Part shown: piece after piece, positions 8,005 to 17,239 of the stretch | Layout: the number at the start of each line of letters is the position of its first letter | Numbering within the stretch: the stretch's first letter is position 1 | Assembly: GCA_027334565.1 (NCBI GenBank) | Contig: DAHWUP010000002.1 | Coordinates: forward strand, 62,001 to 126,000 | DNA: 64,000 nt | Direction: 5' to 3' | Source: Candidatus Levyibacteriota bacterium | GTDB taxonomy: Bacteria; Patescibacteria; Microgenomatia; Levybacterales; UBA12049 | Translations under genes and position numbers: made by a program | Notes under the pieces: model-generated | Database searches by the model: none | Told to the model about the DNA's origin: nothing | The model's input: only the letters and a program-made list of their open reading frames with translations

Positions 8005-8844
8005 CTAAACCCAGTTGGTGAACAAAATTAAAAAAATAAAAGAAATTACGGTCAGCCAAAAATACTCAAGCAACACACTCCTAAACAATCGCTTCTCAAA
8101 CCAAGCCTGGGTAACCCCGGTAAAAACATAAAAGGTTGAGGTCAGAAATAATGCGGAAACCGTAGGTGAACTTGGACCAAACCATAAAAATAAGGCCACC
8201 TCCAAAAGGCAAGTACTTAGTCCCAAGATCCAGAAGACGTTCGCATGAATTCTTCTATCAAGAGTGTAAACCCAAATAGCTTGCATGACCATCAAAAAAG
8301 TGTATACAAAAATTAATCCTAAAGTTATAAAAACATTGATATGAAAGGAAAAAACAACGTTGGAAATAAAGAAGAACGACAATAGCGACAAAACAAAAGA
8401 CACGGTACGCGCGCTGGACAAAAGCTGTATAGTCCGAATGGCAGAAACCGTAAAAATGTTCTGACTTAAGAAAATCGAATAAAGGCCCAACGCATACAAA
8501 CTGGTCATCCCTACCCTGGTAATAAATCTTGCCGGAACCAATAAATAAAACAGGCCGAAACTAAGGGTGTACATAAAAGGTAGAATAAAAACCTGTGGCG
8601 TAAAATTACCCTTCAGATCGGATCGTAAAGAAAAGAATAAAAGTATATCGGTCAAAAACGCCAGGCCTATTACGGTATAAATACCCGACCTTCCCAAGAG
8701 ATATTCGGCAACGAATAGACCTAAAGACAATAACAATACCGAGAAAATAAACCTTTGTCTTTTACTGATTAGATTTTTGCCGATAAAATTTTTGACTCTT
8801 TTTTTAGAATTACCGACACGTCTGATATTTTTGAAAGTAACCAT
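8005..8844 (-). CDS. polytopic membrane protein of unknown function
   Basis: 279 aa with a basic N-terminus (FKNIRRVGNSKKRVKNFIGK) followed by about eight or nine hydrophobic segments. No transporter or enzyme motif is seen. Its start at 8844 lies 1 nt beyond the yebC stop (sequence TAGCATG), implying translational coupling and one operon. An in-frame ATG at 8940 would overlap yebC by 95 nt and is not preferred. The family is not recognised. Confidence 0.65.
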   Translation of the reverse strand: MVTFKNIRRVGNSKKRVKNFIGKNLISKRQRFIFSVLLLSLGLFVAEYLLGRSGIYTVIGLAFLTDILLFFSLRSDLKGNFTPQVFILPFMYTLSFGLFYLLVPARFITRVGMTSLYALGLYSIFLSQNIFTVSAIRTIQLLSSARTVSFVLSLLSFFFISNVVFSFHINVFITLGLIFVYTFLMVMQAIWVYTLDRRIHANVFWILGLSTCLLEVALFLWFGPSSPTVSALFLTSTFYVFTGVTQAWFEKRLFRSVLLEYFWLTVISFIFLILFTNWV

Positions 8845-8845
8845 G

Positions 8846-9568
8846 CTACCCAAGGTTAGTGTAAACTTTCTGCACGTCGTCCATTTCTTCCAAGGCAGAT
8901 ATAAAACTATCGATCTTAGAAAGTTTTTCGTGATCGTCAACCGAAACCGTAACCACCGGTTCTCTGATTAAATCTGCTTCTGCAATCTCCAGCCCCTTTG
9001 CGGATAGCGCGTCTTTTATTTTCGAAAGGTCCGACATGGTCGTATAAACAAATACCTCATCCCCTACTTCCTCGATGTCTTCAGCCTGATTATCCAAAGC
9101 GATCGCAAAAATATCATCAAAAGTATTTGTCCCCTTTTTTACAATGATCCTGCCGATATGTTTAAACTGGTACGAAACCGAACCGGGTTGACCAAAAGAA
9201 GCATTGGATTTGCTGAAAACATTTTTTACTTCGGAAGTAGTACGCATAGGATTATCGGTTGCTGCCTCAACTATTACCGAAACCCCGCCGGGAGCGAAAC
9301 CTTCATAAGTTACTTCGCTTAACTCCCCCGCCGTTTTCTCCGACGCTCTCTTAATTGCCCTCTCGATGTTCTCCTTAGGCATATTTGCAGCTCTAGCCGC
9401 ATCCATGGCAAGTCTTAACCTGAAGTTCGAATTCGGGTCACCGACTCCCCCGCCCTGTTTCACAGCGATAGTGATGGCATTGCCGAGCTTGGTAAAAGTT
9501 TTACCTCTTTTTTGATCGTTAATGCCCTTTTGTCTTTTAATTTGAGCCCATTTTGAATGTCCAGACAT
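8846..9568 (-). CDS. yebC: YebC/PmpR family translation or transcription regulator
   Basis: 240 aa, full family length. Begins with the hallmark MSGHSKWAQIKRQK; NMPKENIERAIKRA and YEGFAPGGVSVIVEAATDN are diagnostic. Members were described as DNA-binding regulators, and some recent work ties the family to easing ribosome stalling at proline runs, which would suit this Pro-rich proteome. Upstream on the minus strand, TTGCAA-18-TATAAT gives a promoter with a leader of about 45 nt. Coupled downstream to an unknown membrane protein. Confidence 0.95.
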   Translation of the reverse strand: MSGHSKWAQIKRQKGINDQKRGKTFTKLGNAITIAVKQGGGVGDPNSNFRLRLAMDAARAANMPKENIERAIKRASEKTAGELSEVTYEGFAPGGVSVIVEAATDNPMRTTSEVKNVFSKSNASFGQPGSVSYQFKHIGRIIVKKGTNTFDDIFAIALDNQAEDIEEVGDEVFVYTTMSDLSKIKDALSAKGLEIAEADLIREPVVTVSVDDHEKLSKIDSFISALEEMDDVQKVYTNLG

Positions 9569-9692
9569 ATAAAAAACCCTAAATTACCAATAAAAACCCG
9601 TTTTTCAATACGAGCACAGTCCATTATACCTTTTCTGTATTGACTTTTGCAATAAAATTATTGTAGAATTCTCAAAAGTTATTATCATAAAA

Positions 9693-10403
9693 ATGACGTT
9701 AAAAACTCAGGCAATTCAAACCGCTTTAAAAGGCAACTGGGAAGAAGCAATTTCGCTAAACAAGTCTCTCATCGACGAAGACCCACAAGATATAGACGCT
9801 TTAAACAGACTGGCACTGGCCTACACTATCACCGGTAACGCAAAAGAAGCGAAATCTTTATACCTTAAGGTGATCGGACTTGATCCTCTAAATGCGATCG
9901 CACTAAGAAATTTAAGAAAGTTCAAAGAAAAGACTTCTACGCCATCCAACGGATACGCACTTAAACTTATCAATAATAAATTTTTGGAGGAACCGGGAAA
10001 AACAAAGGTTGTAGAGTTGGTAAATATTGCGCAACCGCATATTACTGAAAATTTAAGAACCGGACAGTCACTTGAACTGTCCATTAAAAGGTTAAAAATC
10101 TTTGTTTCGGAGGATAAACAGTATGTTGGCAGTCTTCCCGACGACATCGCAAGAAGATTGATCAAATTTATTAAGGCAGGAAGCGTTTACGATGCATATG
10201 TTAAATCCGCCAGCGCACATAAAGTCTCCATTTTTATAAAAGAGCTGAAAAAAGCGTCAAGATATAAGGACCAGCCTTCCTTTACGACTCTTTCCGAAAG
10301 TCATCTGGAATTTGACAAAAACAGTAAAATAAAATCAAGGGTCGAACAGCAGCTCGAGAAAGAAGAGGAACAGGAAGATCCCGCCTTTCAAGAAGAAGAG
10401 TGA
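9693..10403 (+). CDS. TPR protein with uncharacterised C-terminal domain
   Basis: 236 aa, no signal or membrane segment, so cytoplasmic. Two tetratricopeptide repeats occupy about 1-70 (WEEAISLNKSLIDEDPQD and AKEAKSLYLKVIGLDPLN). The domain at about 105-200 includes YVGSLPDDIARRLIKFI and KVSIFIKELKK, and the end is acidic (EEEEQEDPAFQEEE). Likely a protein-interaction adaptor. A TTGACT-18-TAGAAT promoter lies upstream with a leader of about 25 nt. Confidence 0.7.
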   Translation: MTLKTQAIQTALKGNWEEAISLNKSLIDEDPQDIDALNRLALAYTITGNAKEAKSLYLKVIGLDPLNAIALRNLRKFKEKTSTPSNGYALKLINNKFLEEPGKTKVVELVNIAQPHITENLRTGQSLELSIKRLKIFVSEDKQYVGSLPDDIARRLIKFIKAGSVYDAYVKSASAHKVSIFIKELKKASRYKDQPSFTTLSESHLEFDKNSKIKSRVEQQLEKEEEQEDPAFQEEE

Positions 10404-10537
10404 GAAATAATCTTACTTTTGTCTAAGCCCCTTTTTACGTTCTTGACCGAAGGTTTCTCATTCAATTTTCTCGCAGATCTTATTGCGAGTAAAAACGAAA
10501 ACGCCAATAACAAAACGGTTATATCCAAAAACATATT

Positions 10538-11326
10538 TTACAAGCTGTTGTCAAAATCCTTTCCGATTACTATTATAACATCTGCTATCCCCCGGCTATC
10601 GGTCTTCTCGACCGGTAAATTAAAGTACGAACTGAGTCTTTGTACCGTATAAGACATTTTTCCGGTATAGATAATCTTCGACATATTCTCGGGTCGGTCG
10701 CTATTGGTGATAAGTATCGGATTACCTCCGATATTGGATACGAATGCGGCAAATCTGGCACCCAGGCCATTGATATCCGTTGCATTTACCACCTGAATGC
10801 TCAGGTTTTCATCATAAATTGCCGGATCGGTAAATGTAAGTGAGATTAGGGTATTTTTTTGCGAATCGCTTAAGTTGTCGGAATATTCCCTCTGATAAAG
10901 CGAATCGGGAGTAACCGTCCTTGTAAACAGCGCCAGCCTGAGTAAGTCCAAGAAGGTCAACTTTTGTACTGTTTGACCCAATGGTAATTCGGATCTAAAT
11001 AACAGCATAGATAGGTTGTTAACATTTAAATTACCTCTAACTGTTATTTCGCCATCCACGGGTACCTCCAAAGATTTTGCCGGATCTTGATATGTCGTAT
11101 CTAATTTTAATTCCGAAATGGAATGCGTCGAAGGAGAAAACGATACGATATCCTGTTCGTTTTTACCCGTAAGCAGGACATTGAATTTATGAGCTCCGTC
11201 GAACCTGCTTTCCCTTATCACGAAAATGAATTTGATTACGAACGATAAGAATACCAATCCTAAAACAACGGCAATAAATATTCCTGCCAGACGAAGGTTT
11301 CCTTCTTTTATTTTCCTCTTGGGCAT
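10538..11326 (-). CDS. membrane protein with LytR C-terminal domain
   Basis: 262 aa. A basic N-terminus (MPKRKIKEGNLR) and one membrane segment (about 13-33) precede an extracytoplasmic region. The last 90 residues (from about 176, SIQVVNATDINGLGARFA, to VIIVIGKDF) match the LytR_C domain often found after LytR-CpsA-Psr domains or alone in envelope proteins. No LCP catalytic domain is present. It starts 5 nt after the stop of a 44-codon gene, so the two form an operon. Probably involved in cell-wall assembly; inferred. Confidence 0.7.
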   Translation of the reverse strand: MPKRKIKEGNLRLAGIFIAVVLGLVFLSFVIKFIFVIRESRFDGAHKFNVLLTGKNEQDIVSFSPSTHSISELKLDTTYQDPAKSLEVPVDGEITVRGNLNVNNLSMLLFRSELPLGQTVQKLTFLDLLRLALFTRTVTPDSLYQREYSDNLSDSQKNTLISLTFTDPAIYDENLSIQVVNATDINGLGARFAAFVSNIGGNPILITNSDRPENMSKIIYTGKMSYTVQRLSSYFNLPVEKTDSRGIADVIIVIGKDFDNSL

Positions 11327-11331
11327 ATGGT

Positions 11332-11466
11332 TTAGTAGTCTTTTTTCTTTTTTGATACCAATTCTGGCATGGAAAAAACCGGAGCGTTTCCGATGCTCGC
11401 TTTATTTTGTCTGTCTTTCTTGGGTTTTTTCTTGTCTCCTTTATAATATCCGCCGAAACTTCCCAT
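11332..11466 (-). CDS. 44-aa basic protein, small conserved-type CPR protein
   Basis: 44 codons beginning MGSFGGYYKGDKKKPKKDR and ending MPELVSKKKKDY. Very Lys-rich, no membrane segment. The ORF is supported by a near-perfect Shine-Dalgarno, GGAGGTGA (plus 11471-11478), 4 nt before the ATG, and by tight coupling to the next gene (5-nt gap). I recall similar tiny Gly/Tyr then Lys-rich proteins in other Microgenomates but cannot verify this. Nucleic-acid or ribosome binding is a guess from charge. Confidence 0.7.
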   Translation of the reverse strand: MGSFGGYYKGDKKKPKKDRQNKASIGNAPVFSMPELVSKKKKDY

Positions 11467-11470
11467 AAAA

Positions 11471-11478
11471 TCACCTCC
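11471..11478 (-). promoter_or_regulatory. strong Shine-Dalgarno deciding the start of the 44-aa gene
   Basis: GGAGGTGA on the minus strand, 4 nt from the ATG at 11466; full complementarity to the 16S rRNA 3' end. Such sites are rare in this window. Confidence 0.8.
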
Positions 11479-11535
11479 GCTGACCTAAATATCGTATCAG
11501 GTAATTAAACTTAAAATCAAGCCCGTATAGCGTTT

Positions 11536-12288
11536 TTAAGACAAATTGGTTTTATTTAAGAGCTCTAAGACCGTCGTAAGTTCCTGCGGTAAATCGGAAT
11601 TAAATATTAGCCGTTCCCCGGTCTTGGGATGGTTAAACGATATAGTCTTTGCGTGTAAAAAAATCCTGTCCAAAACTTTACGATCTGCACGGGAAGTTTT
11701 TCTTCCCGCGTATAAAGGATCACCAAAAACAGGATGGTTGAAATACTTAAGGTGCACTCTGATTTGATGTGTTCTGCCTGTTTCAGGGTTAAGTTCCAAC
11801 AGCGTAAGTGTTTCGGAATGTTTATTTAATTTAAAGTCATACTCTGCCTCTACACGATATTTAGTAGTCGCTGCCTTACCACCCGCCAAAACACCAAATT
11901 TTTTCCGATTCCAGGGAAGCCTCCCTACGGGAACGTTTATTTCTCCATTTTTAGGATAAACCGACCCGTGCACCAAGGCTACGTAGGTTTTATTTACAAG
12001 CCGTTGTTTAAACTGATCTTGAAGATTAGAAAAGCTGTCGGGGGTTTTGGCAATAACCAACAAGCCGGATGTTTCTTTATCCAACCGATGAACGATTCCG
12101 GCGCGCCTGAAAAAATCAGACTCCCTATCGGAATTAAGCCATTCCTCATTGGAAGAAAACATTTTTTCAATCAGGTCTTGGACCGTCAATTCATTTCTGG
12201 TAGTATCGGCTTTATTTACGGTGATTCCTGCAGGCTTATCGACCACTAAAAGATAATCGTCCTCGAATACTATATTTAGTATTTTCAT
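11536..12288 (-). CDS. RluA/RluD-family pseudouridine synthase
   Basis: 250 aa. The catalytic signature HRLDKETSGLLVIAKT carries the catalytic Asp; GRTHQIRVHLKYFNHPVFGD is the second family motif. No N-terminal S4 domain is present, so this is the shorter RluA-like form. It converts specific uridines in rRNA or tRNA to pseudouridine. Its start overlaps the stop of the lgt-like gene upstream by 4 nt (ATGA), part of a run of same-strand genes from pepA down. Exact RNA target cannot be told. Confidence 0.9.
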   Translation of the reverse strand: MKILNIVFEDDYLLVVDKPAGITVNKADTTRNELTVQDLIEKMFSSNEEWLNSDRESDFFRRAGIVHRLDKETSGLLVIAKTPDSFSNLQDQFKQRLVNKTYVALVHGSVYPKNGEINVPVGRLPWNRKKFGVLAGGKAATTKYRVEAEYDFKLNKHSETLTLLELNPETGRTHQIRVHLKYFNHPVFGDPLYAGRKTSRADRKVLDRIFLHAKTISFNHPKTGERLIFNSDLPQELTTVLELLNKTNLS

Positions 12289-12974
12289 TTTTTCGTGAGG
12301 TATTTATTGATTAGCTCTTGGTTAATAATTAAAATCAAAGACACAAAAAAAGTCACCAATATAAAAATATTTTCCGGCATCATAAACGAAAAGTCTTTTA
12401 CGTCCAAAAACAACTTTCCCGTAAAATAAATAAATGCCAGGATTAATACGAATATAAGCGCCAGAGTGCCGTCTCGTATTTCCCCCTTAGAAGCAAAAGG
12501 AAATAACAGCTTAGTAAAAACAAATAATAAGACTATCGCTGAAACAAAAATGACATTCTCCAAAGCGGATTCCCTACCCAAGAGCAAAAAAATATGAAAC
12601 ATATATGCAATCGGAAAAACCCCGATAAATGCCATCGTAAATAGATCGGTCAATCTTCCAACAGGCATTTTCTTAAATAAAGCATACATATAAACAAAAA
12701 CTTCTCCACTCACTACCCCGCCGATTAAAGAAAGGCCGGGATAATACGGGATCGCAAGAAAAACCAGGGGATTCAGATAAATCTGTTTAAAATTAAAAAT
12801 TACAAAAAAGAACCTGGCAAATATCAGAGTCACTATGCCTGAAATAATCGCCATAGTAAAAATCTTATCCAATGCGATGTCTTTTCTGATAATAACAAAA
12901 TCGTCCCGTGCAAGGTAATATAAGAAGAACAGGAACAGGAAAAATGCGACTAACAATATAAATGTATTTATCAT
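12285..12974 (-). CDS. lgt: prolipoprotein diacylglyceryl transferase-like membrane protein
   Basis: 229 aa, about seven membrane segments. PYYPGLSLIGGVVSGEVFVY fits the Lgt region that contributes to phosphatidylglycerol binding, and ARFFFVIFN corresponds to the preceding conserved Arg segment. Lgt moves diacylglycerol onto the lipobox Cys of prolipoproteins. The protein is shorter and more divergent than E. coli Lgt (291 aa), so substrate could differ. It sits 1 nt after the MFS gene and overlaps the pseudouridine synthase gene by 4 nt. Confidence 0.6.
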   Translation of the reverse strand: MINTFILLVAFFLFLFFLYYLARDDFVIIRKDIALDKIFTMAIISGIVTLIFARFFFVIFNFKQIYLNPLVFLAIPYYPGLSLIGGVVSGEVFVYMYALFKKMPVGRLTDLFTMAFIGVFPIAYMFHIFLLLGRESALENVIFVSAIVLLFVFTKLLFPFASKGEIRDGTLALIFVLILAFIYFTGKLFLDVKDFSFMMPENIFILVTFFVSLILIINQELINKYLTKK

Positions 12975-12975
12975 A

Positions 12976-14244
12976 TTAATCTTTTAAAAATGTTCTGATC
13001 ATCGCTATAGCTAAGACGACCAAGCCGATCACGGATACGATAGTGCCAACTCCGAATATATCGGCCAGACCCCCCACCAATATAACCGGAATTATCGAAG
13101 TTACACCGACGAAAGTATTTAGAATACCATATATTTTACCCCTACTTTCATCTCCTGCTTCTTCTTGCAAAATCGTATTGGCAGGAATAAATACAAAAGC
13201 TACGGCAAAACCGATTATAAAAGCCAACAGTACCATTATATGCAAAATATTAATCCTTAACATGTGCGGCAGATAGAGATTTAACAGATGCGCAATCGAC
13301 CTTGACTCCACTTTTGAACCATAAGGTAAAAGCAAAACAGCGATACCCAAGATATAGAGACCTACTTTGGTCAATAAACTTCTTGAGGTTTTCGGAAAAA
13401 AGCTACCAATGATAATTGCACCCAAAAAAATTCCCAAAATAGCAGGTGTAACAAAAAGTATCGGGAAACTTTCAACTCTTATCTTTAATACCTGCGTCGC
13501 ATACCCCGGGCCGATGGCGGCAAACGCCAAAACAATGACCTGGATAAGTGTCAACGAAAAAAGCGCATGGTATAAATTCTTGGTCTTGGAGATCAGTTGA
13601 AATACAATCTTTGCCTCCTGCTTAAAATCCAGTGCCGCGCCGTTAATGGCTTTTGGTTCAATTCGGGATTTGTCGGCTTTTATCAGGACGATAAACAAAC
13701 CGGCAATTAGATAAACAATCGCTAACACCAAAAAGATATTCGATCTGCCGAATAAGTATATGAAAGGGCCGGACAAAGCATAAGCTAAAAATATCGAGAC
13801 ATAAATTCCCATTCCAAATAACGCATTTGCGGACAAAAGCAAATCTTTTCTGACCAAAAGCGGAATTATCGGAGTTTCCGCCGGTATAAAGAACTGTGTG
13901 ACCACCGAAACACAAAATGTGAATAAATAAACCAACCAAAGATTGGTATTAAAAAATATCAGTGGTATGATAAATAACCCCCTTAGCACATTTGTTAATA
14001 GCAGAACGGATTTTTTATTCCACCTGTCGACCATTACCCCTGCCCAAACCCCGAAGAGGATACTCGGAATAGTAAACGCCATAACCACTCCGGCAACGGC
14101 AGTATTTGAACGCGATATCCCGAAAACGACGATCAAAAGCGCGAAGTTCAACAAGTTATTCGCAAACATTGCGAAAAATTCAGAAAGCACGAGGAATAAA
14201 AAAGGCCTAATACGCAAGGTTTTTAAAATCAGGTTTTCGTTCAT
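12976..14244 (-). CDS. major facilitator superfamily transporter
   Basis: 422 aa, about 12 membrane segments. The loop between segments 2 and 3 reads GVMVDRWNKKSVLLLTNVLR, the MFS signature A (Gx3DRxxKK type). The overall pattern resembles the enterobactin-exporter/MFS_3 drug-efflux group. Probable proton-driven export; substrate unknown. Starts 12 nt after efp and is followed after 1 nt by the lgt-like gene. Confidence 0.85.
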   Translation of the reverse strand: MNENLILKTLRIRPFLFLVLSEFFAMFANNLLNFALLIVVFGISRSNTAVAGVVMAFTIPSILFGVWAGVMVDRWNKKSVLLLTNVLRGLFIIPLIFFNTNLWLVYLFTFCVSVVTQFFIPAETPIIPLLVRKDLLLSANALFGMGIYVSIFLAYALSGPFIYLFGRSNIFLVLAIVYLIAGLFIVLIKADKSRIEPKAINGAALDFKQEAKIVFQLISKTKNLYHALFSLTLIQVIVLAFAAIGPGYATQVLKIRVESFPILFVTPAILGIFLGAIIIGSFFPKTSRSLLTKVGLYILGIAVLLLPYGSKVESRSIAHLLNLYLPHMLRINILHIMVLLAFIIGFAVAFVFIPANTILQEEAGDESRGKIYGILNTFVGVTSIIPVILVGGLADIFGVGTIVSVIGLVVLAIAMIRTFLKD

Positions 14245-14256
14245 ATTTTATCCACA

Positions 14257-14817
14257 TTACGAAGCTTTTTCAGTGTAGGCGCCGGTTCGCGTATCTACTC
14301 TAACCCTTTCTCCTATTTTTATAAACAACGGTACTTTAATTGTCAATCCGTTCTCCAATGTCGCGTCTTTAAAAACGTTGGTTGCGGAATTACCCTTGAC
14401 GCCCGGGGCAGTTTCGGTAACCTCGAACACCATTTTTGGAGGAAGGTTTATCGAAAGCGCTTCGTTTGCCAAAAAACTGATATTATAGTTTTCTCCTTCT
14501 TTAAGGTAATATACGTCATCGCCAATTGTCTTCAACGGAATTTCGATTTGATCAAAAGTCTGTGGATTCATAAAATAGGCATTGTCTCCGTCTTTATATA
14601 GATATTGGAAATCCTTTTTTAAAACCCGGACGTCGTTGACCTTGGCCGTATTAATAAAACTTTTATCCGTAGTAGAACCTGTCCTAAGGTTTTTTACTTT
14701 AACCTTAATATTGGCACTTCCCCTCCCCATTTTTATATGTTCGTAAGATAATACCTGTAAAAGATTTCCGTTTTCTTCAAATATGGTCCCTGCCCTTAAT
14801 TCTTGAACTCCGATCAT
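14257..14817 (-). CDS. efp: translation elongation factor P
   Basis: 186 aa, standard length. KOW-like N-terminal domain with QELRAGTIFEENGNLLQVL, the loop HIKMGRGSANIKVKVKNLR (K at the position modified in other bacteria) and C-terminal OB folds ending IKIGERVRVDTRTGAYTEKA. EF-P rescues ribosomes stalled at polyproline, which matters here given the Pro-rich surface proteins. The start overlaps the pepA stop by 4 nt, so efp is translationally coupled to pepA. Confidence 0.96.
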   Translation of the reverse strand: MIGVQELRAGTIFEENGNLLQVLSYEHIKMGRGSANIKVKVKNLRTGSTTDKSFINTAKVNDVRVLKKDFQYLYKDGDNAYFMNPQTFDQIEIPLKTIGDDVYYLKEGENYNISFLANEALSINLPPKMVFEVTETAPGVKGNSATNVFKDATLENGLTIKVPLFIKIGERVRVDTRTGAYTEKAS

Positions 14818-16304
14818 ATTAACAAGTTGAGAACGGTTCTTACACCGTGCCCGGTACCTCCTTTCGGCGAAAGGTCGGTTGCTTTTGCTGAAAATGCCGG
14901 CCCGGCTATATCCAGATGCGCCCAGGGTAAGTCTTTCACGAATTCTTGTAAAAACAATGCGGCGGTAATGGCTCCACCGTACCTCGTGTTAGGAATATTA
15001 GCGATATCAGCTACTTCGCTTTTATTAAGCTCGCGATAATCCTTTTCAAGTGGAAGCTCCCATACTTTTTCCCCCGCGTCGAAGGCTGCGCGTTTTATTC
15101 TTTCGGCCAATTCCCTATTGTTTGAAAAAAGACCGGCAATATCGGTGCCCAAGGCAACCATACAGGCTCCGGTGAGAGTCGCGAAATCGATCACTTCGCT
15201 TGCGCCATTTTTAACTGCAAAAGATAAACTGTCGGCCATTGTTACCCTTCCTTCGGCATCCGTGTTTAAGATTTCGATTGTCTTACCGTTCAGAGCCCTC
15301 ACAACATCGCCTGGAACCAGCGAATTTCCCGACACCATATTCGGCGTCGCAGCAATTATACCCATTACCGAAAAATCCGGTTTAATTCCCGAGATTACCG
15401 AAAATACGCCCAAAACTATCGCCGCACCGGACATATCCATTTTCATATCAATCATCCCGTCTCCTGTTTTTACGTTTATCCCGCCGCTGTCGAAAGTAAT
15501 TCCCTTCCCCACCAGTGCCAATTTTCTTTTAGATTTTTTGTCGGGCCGATATTCAAGATGAATGAATTTTGGTTCGGTATCAGAAGCCCTCGCTACCCCC
15601 AAAAAAGCCTCCATCCCCGATCGTTCGGCTTCTTTGCGATCTAACACCTTACAGAAAATATGTTTTGGGTCTTTTTTGGCAATACCTACTGCCAAATCCG
15701 CAAGGTATGTGGGGGTCGCAACGGCAGCCTGTTCGTTAACCAAATCCCTTGCCAAAAACGTCGCCCGGCAATAAATTTCCGCTTTTTTTATCGAGTTTTT
15801 TACGAGGTCCGAATTCTTTTCGGAAATAATTATTGTGGACAAAATTTTATTGTCTTTATCTTTGGCCTTATATCTGTCAAACTCATAACCTCCAAGCATA
15901 AACCCTTCGACGATAATTCCCGCCGCCTCTTCTTTAGAAGTAGGAATTTCGCTCTCGCCGGGCAGTTCAAGCGCAATTGATGCTAATTTGTCTCTTTTTT
16001 TTTGCGACAGCACACCGACGGCACGTCGTAAGTCATCAACAACAAATTCTTCTTTTTTGCCGAGTCCCAATACGATAACAGATTTTACTAAAGAATCCCT
16101 CTGTACATAAAAATCGAGGGTCTCCCCTCTTTTTGCGGTGAACCTGGCCGTTTCAATTGCTTTTGTCAAATCTGACTGGAGCTTTATGCTTAATTTGTTA
16201 AAACCTGAAAATAATTTTGGATGCCTTTCGGTTTGATAAGCAAAAATTAAAATTGCGTCACCGGAAATTTGATCCAAAGGATTAACCGAAAGCTCAAATT
16301 GCAT
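14814..16304 (-). CDS. pepA: M17 leucyl aminopeptidase
   Basis: 496 aa. N-terminal macro-like domain, then the metallopeptidase domain. Metal and active-site motifs are intact: VGKGITFDSGG (265-275), MKMDMSGAA, and NTDAEGR (347-353). Removes N-terminal residues from peptides in the cytoplasm, useful for an organism living on imported peptides. On the minus strand an extended -10, TGCTAAAAT, ends 7 nt before the ATG, so pepA heads a leaderless transcript with efp and probably the genes after it. Confidence 0.95.
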   Translation of the reverse strand: MQFELSVNPLDQISGDAILIFAYQTERHPKLFSGFNKLSIKLQSDLTKAIETARFTAKRGETLDFYVQRDSLVKSVIVLGLGKKEEFVVDDLRRAVGVLSQKKRDKLASIALELPGESEIPTSKEEAAGIIVEGFMLGGYEFDRYKAKDKDNKILSTIIISEKNSDLVKNSIKKAEIYCRATFLARDLVNEQAAVATPTYLADLAVGIAKKDPKHIFCKVLDRKEAERSGMEAFLGVARASDTEPKFIHLEYRPDKKSKRKLALVGKGITFDSGGINVKTGDGMIDMKMDMSGAAIVLGVFSVISGIKPDFSVMGIIAATPNMVSGNSLVPGDVVRALNGKTIEILNTDAEGRVTMADSLSFAVKNGASEVIDFATLTGACMVALGTDIAGLFSNNRELAERIKRAAFDAGEKVWELPLEKDYRELNKSEVADIANIPNTRYGGAITAALFLQEFVKDLPWAHLDIAGPAFSAKATDLSPKGGTGHGVRTVLNLLI

Positions 16305-16351
16305 GAGTCTTATTTTAGCATTTGGAGCTTAAAAAATAAAGCATTTTAGGT

Positions 16352-16357
16352 TATAAT
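16352..16357 (+). promoter_or_regulatory. -10 box of the tRNA-Leu gene
   Basis: TATAAT lying 10 nt before the mature tRNA 5' end at 16368; no clear -35. Confidence 0.6.
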
Positions 16358-16367
16358 ATTGTACATC

Positions 16368-16451
16368 GGGCGAGTGGCGGAACGGTATACGCGATAGTCT
16401 CAAAAACTATTGACCTTTAAAGTCTTGAGAGTTCGAATCTCTCTTCGCCCA
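16368..16451 (+). tRNA. tRNA-Leu (anticodon CAA)
   Basis: 84-nt class II tRNA. Acceptor GGGCGAG pairs with TTCGCCC (one G-U), with A at the discriminator position. The anticodon stem ATAGT/ACTAT encloses the loop CTCAAAA, giving CAA. The long variable arm and the T arm (GAGAG TTCGAAT CTCTC) are normal. CCA is not encoded and must be added. Confidence 0.95.
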
Positions 16452-16528
16452 CAATCTTTCAATTGACCAAAACGTGAAAAATTGATATCCTATAAAATAT
16501 CCTTAGGCCTCGGGCTTTAAATTATCAT

Positions 16529-17134
16529 ATGAAAGAAAAATTAGCTAAGTTGTTTGGTGCAATTAAAGATATACCCGATAAGAAACGCCACCTGGATTTT
16601 ATCGCCGCGCTTCTTACCATTCCTGTTCTTTTGTCGGTGATTATTTTGAATTACACAAATCTGTCTAACATTCAAAAGAGTAAAACTGATGTTAACCCTA
16701 CTCCCGTACCGACACAGGCAGAGAAAAGTATCATCTACCTCCCGACAAATAATAACAGCCAGATAACTCAAACTCCGACAGCCACACCGTCTATCACAAA
16801 TGGTGCTTGCTTAAAGGGTATCGGCCCGATTTTAATTACCTATCCTACCGAAAATCAGACCGTCGCGGACAATCCGTTATCAATTAATATAGATTATTCA
16901 AACGGTAATTATTGTTCTGTCATTTGGTCGTTTAGAATTAACAACGGCCCATGGTCTGATTTTACCGACAACAATCCGGTAATCTATAATTTACCCGACG
17001 GAAATATAAAATTCGACTTAAGGGTACAAAGCACGGTCATTCAAAAAGAGGAAAATCTTACCAGGAGTTTTATATACAACGGGGCTTCGGTCTCCCCGGC
17101 TCCATCGACAACATCATCGGCAAACCTTCAATAA
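16529..17134 (+). CDS. membrane-anchored protein with Ser/Thr/Pro linkers, unknown function
   Basis: 201 aa. Residues 1-21 are cytoplasmic and charged, 22-44 a membrane segment (DFIAALLTIPVLLSVIIL), 52-92 a Thr/Pro-rich stalk, and 95-185 a small beta-rich ectodomain (ITYPTENQTVADNPLSINID) like the Ig-type folds of other surface proteins here. Ends in a Ser/Pro-rich tail. No catalytic motif. Monocistronic, bounded by the tRNA gene and a terminator. Confidence 0.6.
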   Translation: MKEKLAKLFGAIKDIPDKKRHLDFIAALLTIPVLLSVIILNYTNLSNIQKSKTDVNPTPVPTQAEKSIIYLPTNNNSQITQTPTATPSITNGACLKGIGPILITYPTENQTVADNPLSINIDYSNGNYCSVIWSFRINNGPWSDFTDNNPVIYNLPDGNIKFDLRVQSTVIQKEENLTRSFIYNGASVSPAPSTTSSANLQ

Positions 17135-17170
17135 AACAAATTAAAATTTCGATATTGTTTATCTTACAAA

Positions 17171-17214
17171 AATTAAACTAATCCCTTGATTTTAAGCTCG
17201 GGACTAGTTTAATT
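17171..17214 (-). terminator. intrinsic terminator, possibly bidirectional
   Basis: 15-bp stem with one mismatch (17171-17185 pairs with 17200-17214) and a 14-nt loop. On the minus strand it is followed by a short T run, fitting termination of the 17240-17485 gene; the plus-strand gene ending at 17134 could use it too. Confidence 0.65.
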
Positions 17215-17239
17215 ATGCATTAAAGCTATCCAAATCTAG

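Noticed and set aside
8845..8940. Longer start for the membrane protein overlapping yebC
   Set aside because: The upstream ATG would overlap yebC by 95 nt, whereas the ATG 1 nt after the yebC stop gives normal translational coupling.
14248..14256. Perfect DnaA box TTATCCACA, possible origin
   Set aside because: A single box at a gene junction inside an operon, with no cluster of boxes, AT-rich unwinding region or dnaA/dnaN nearby.
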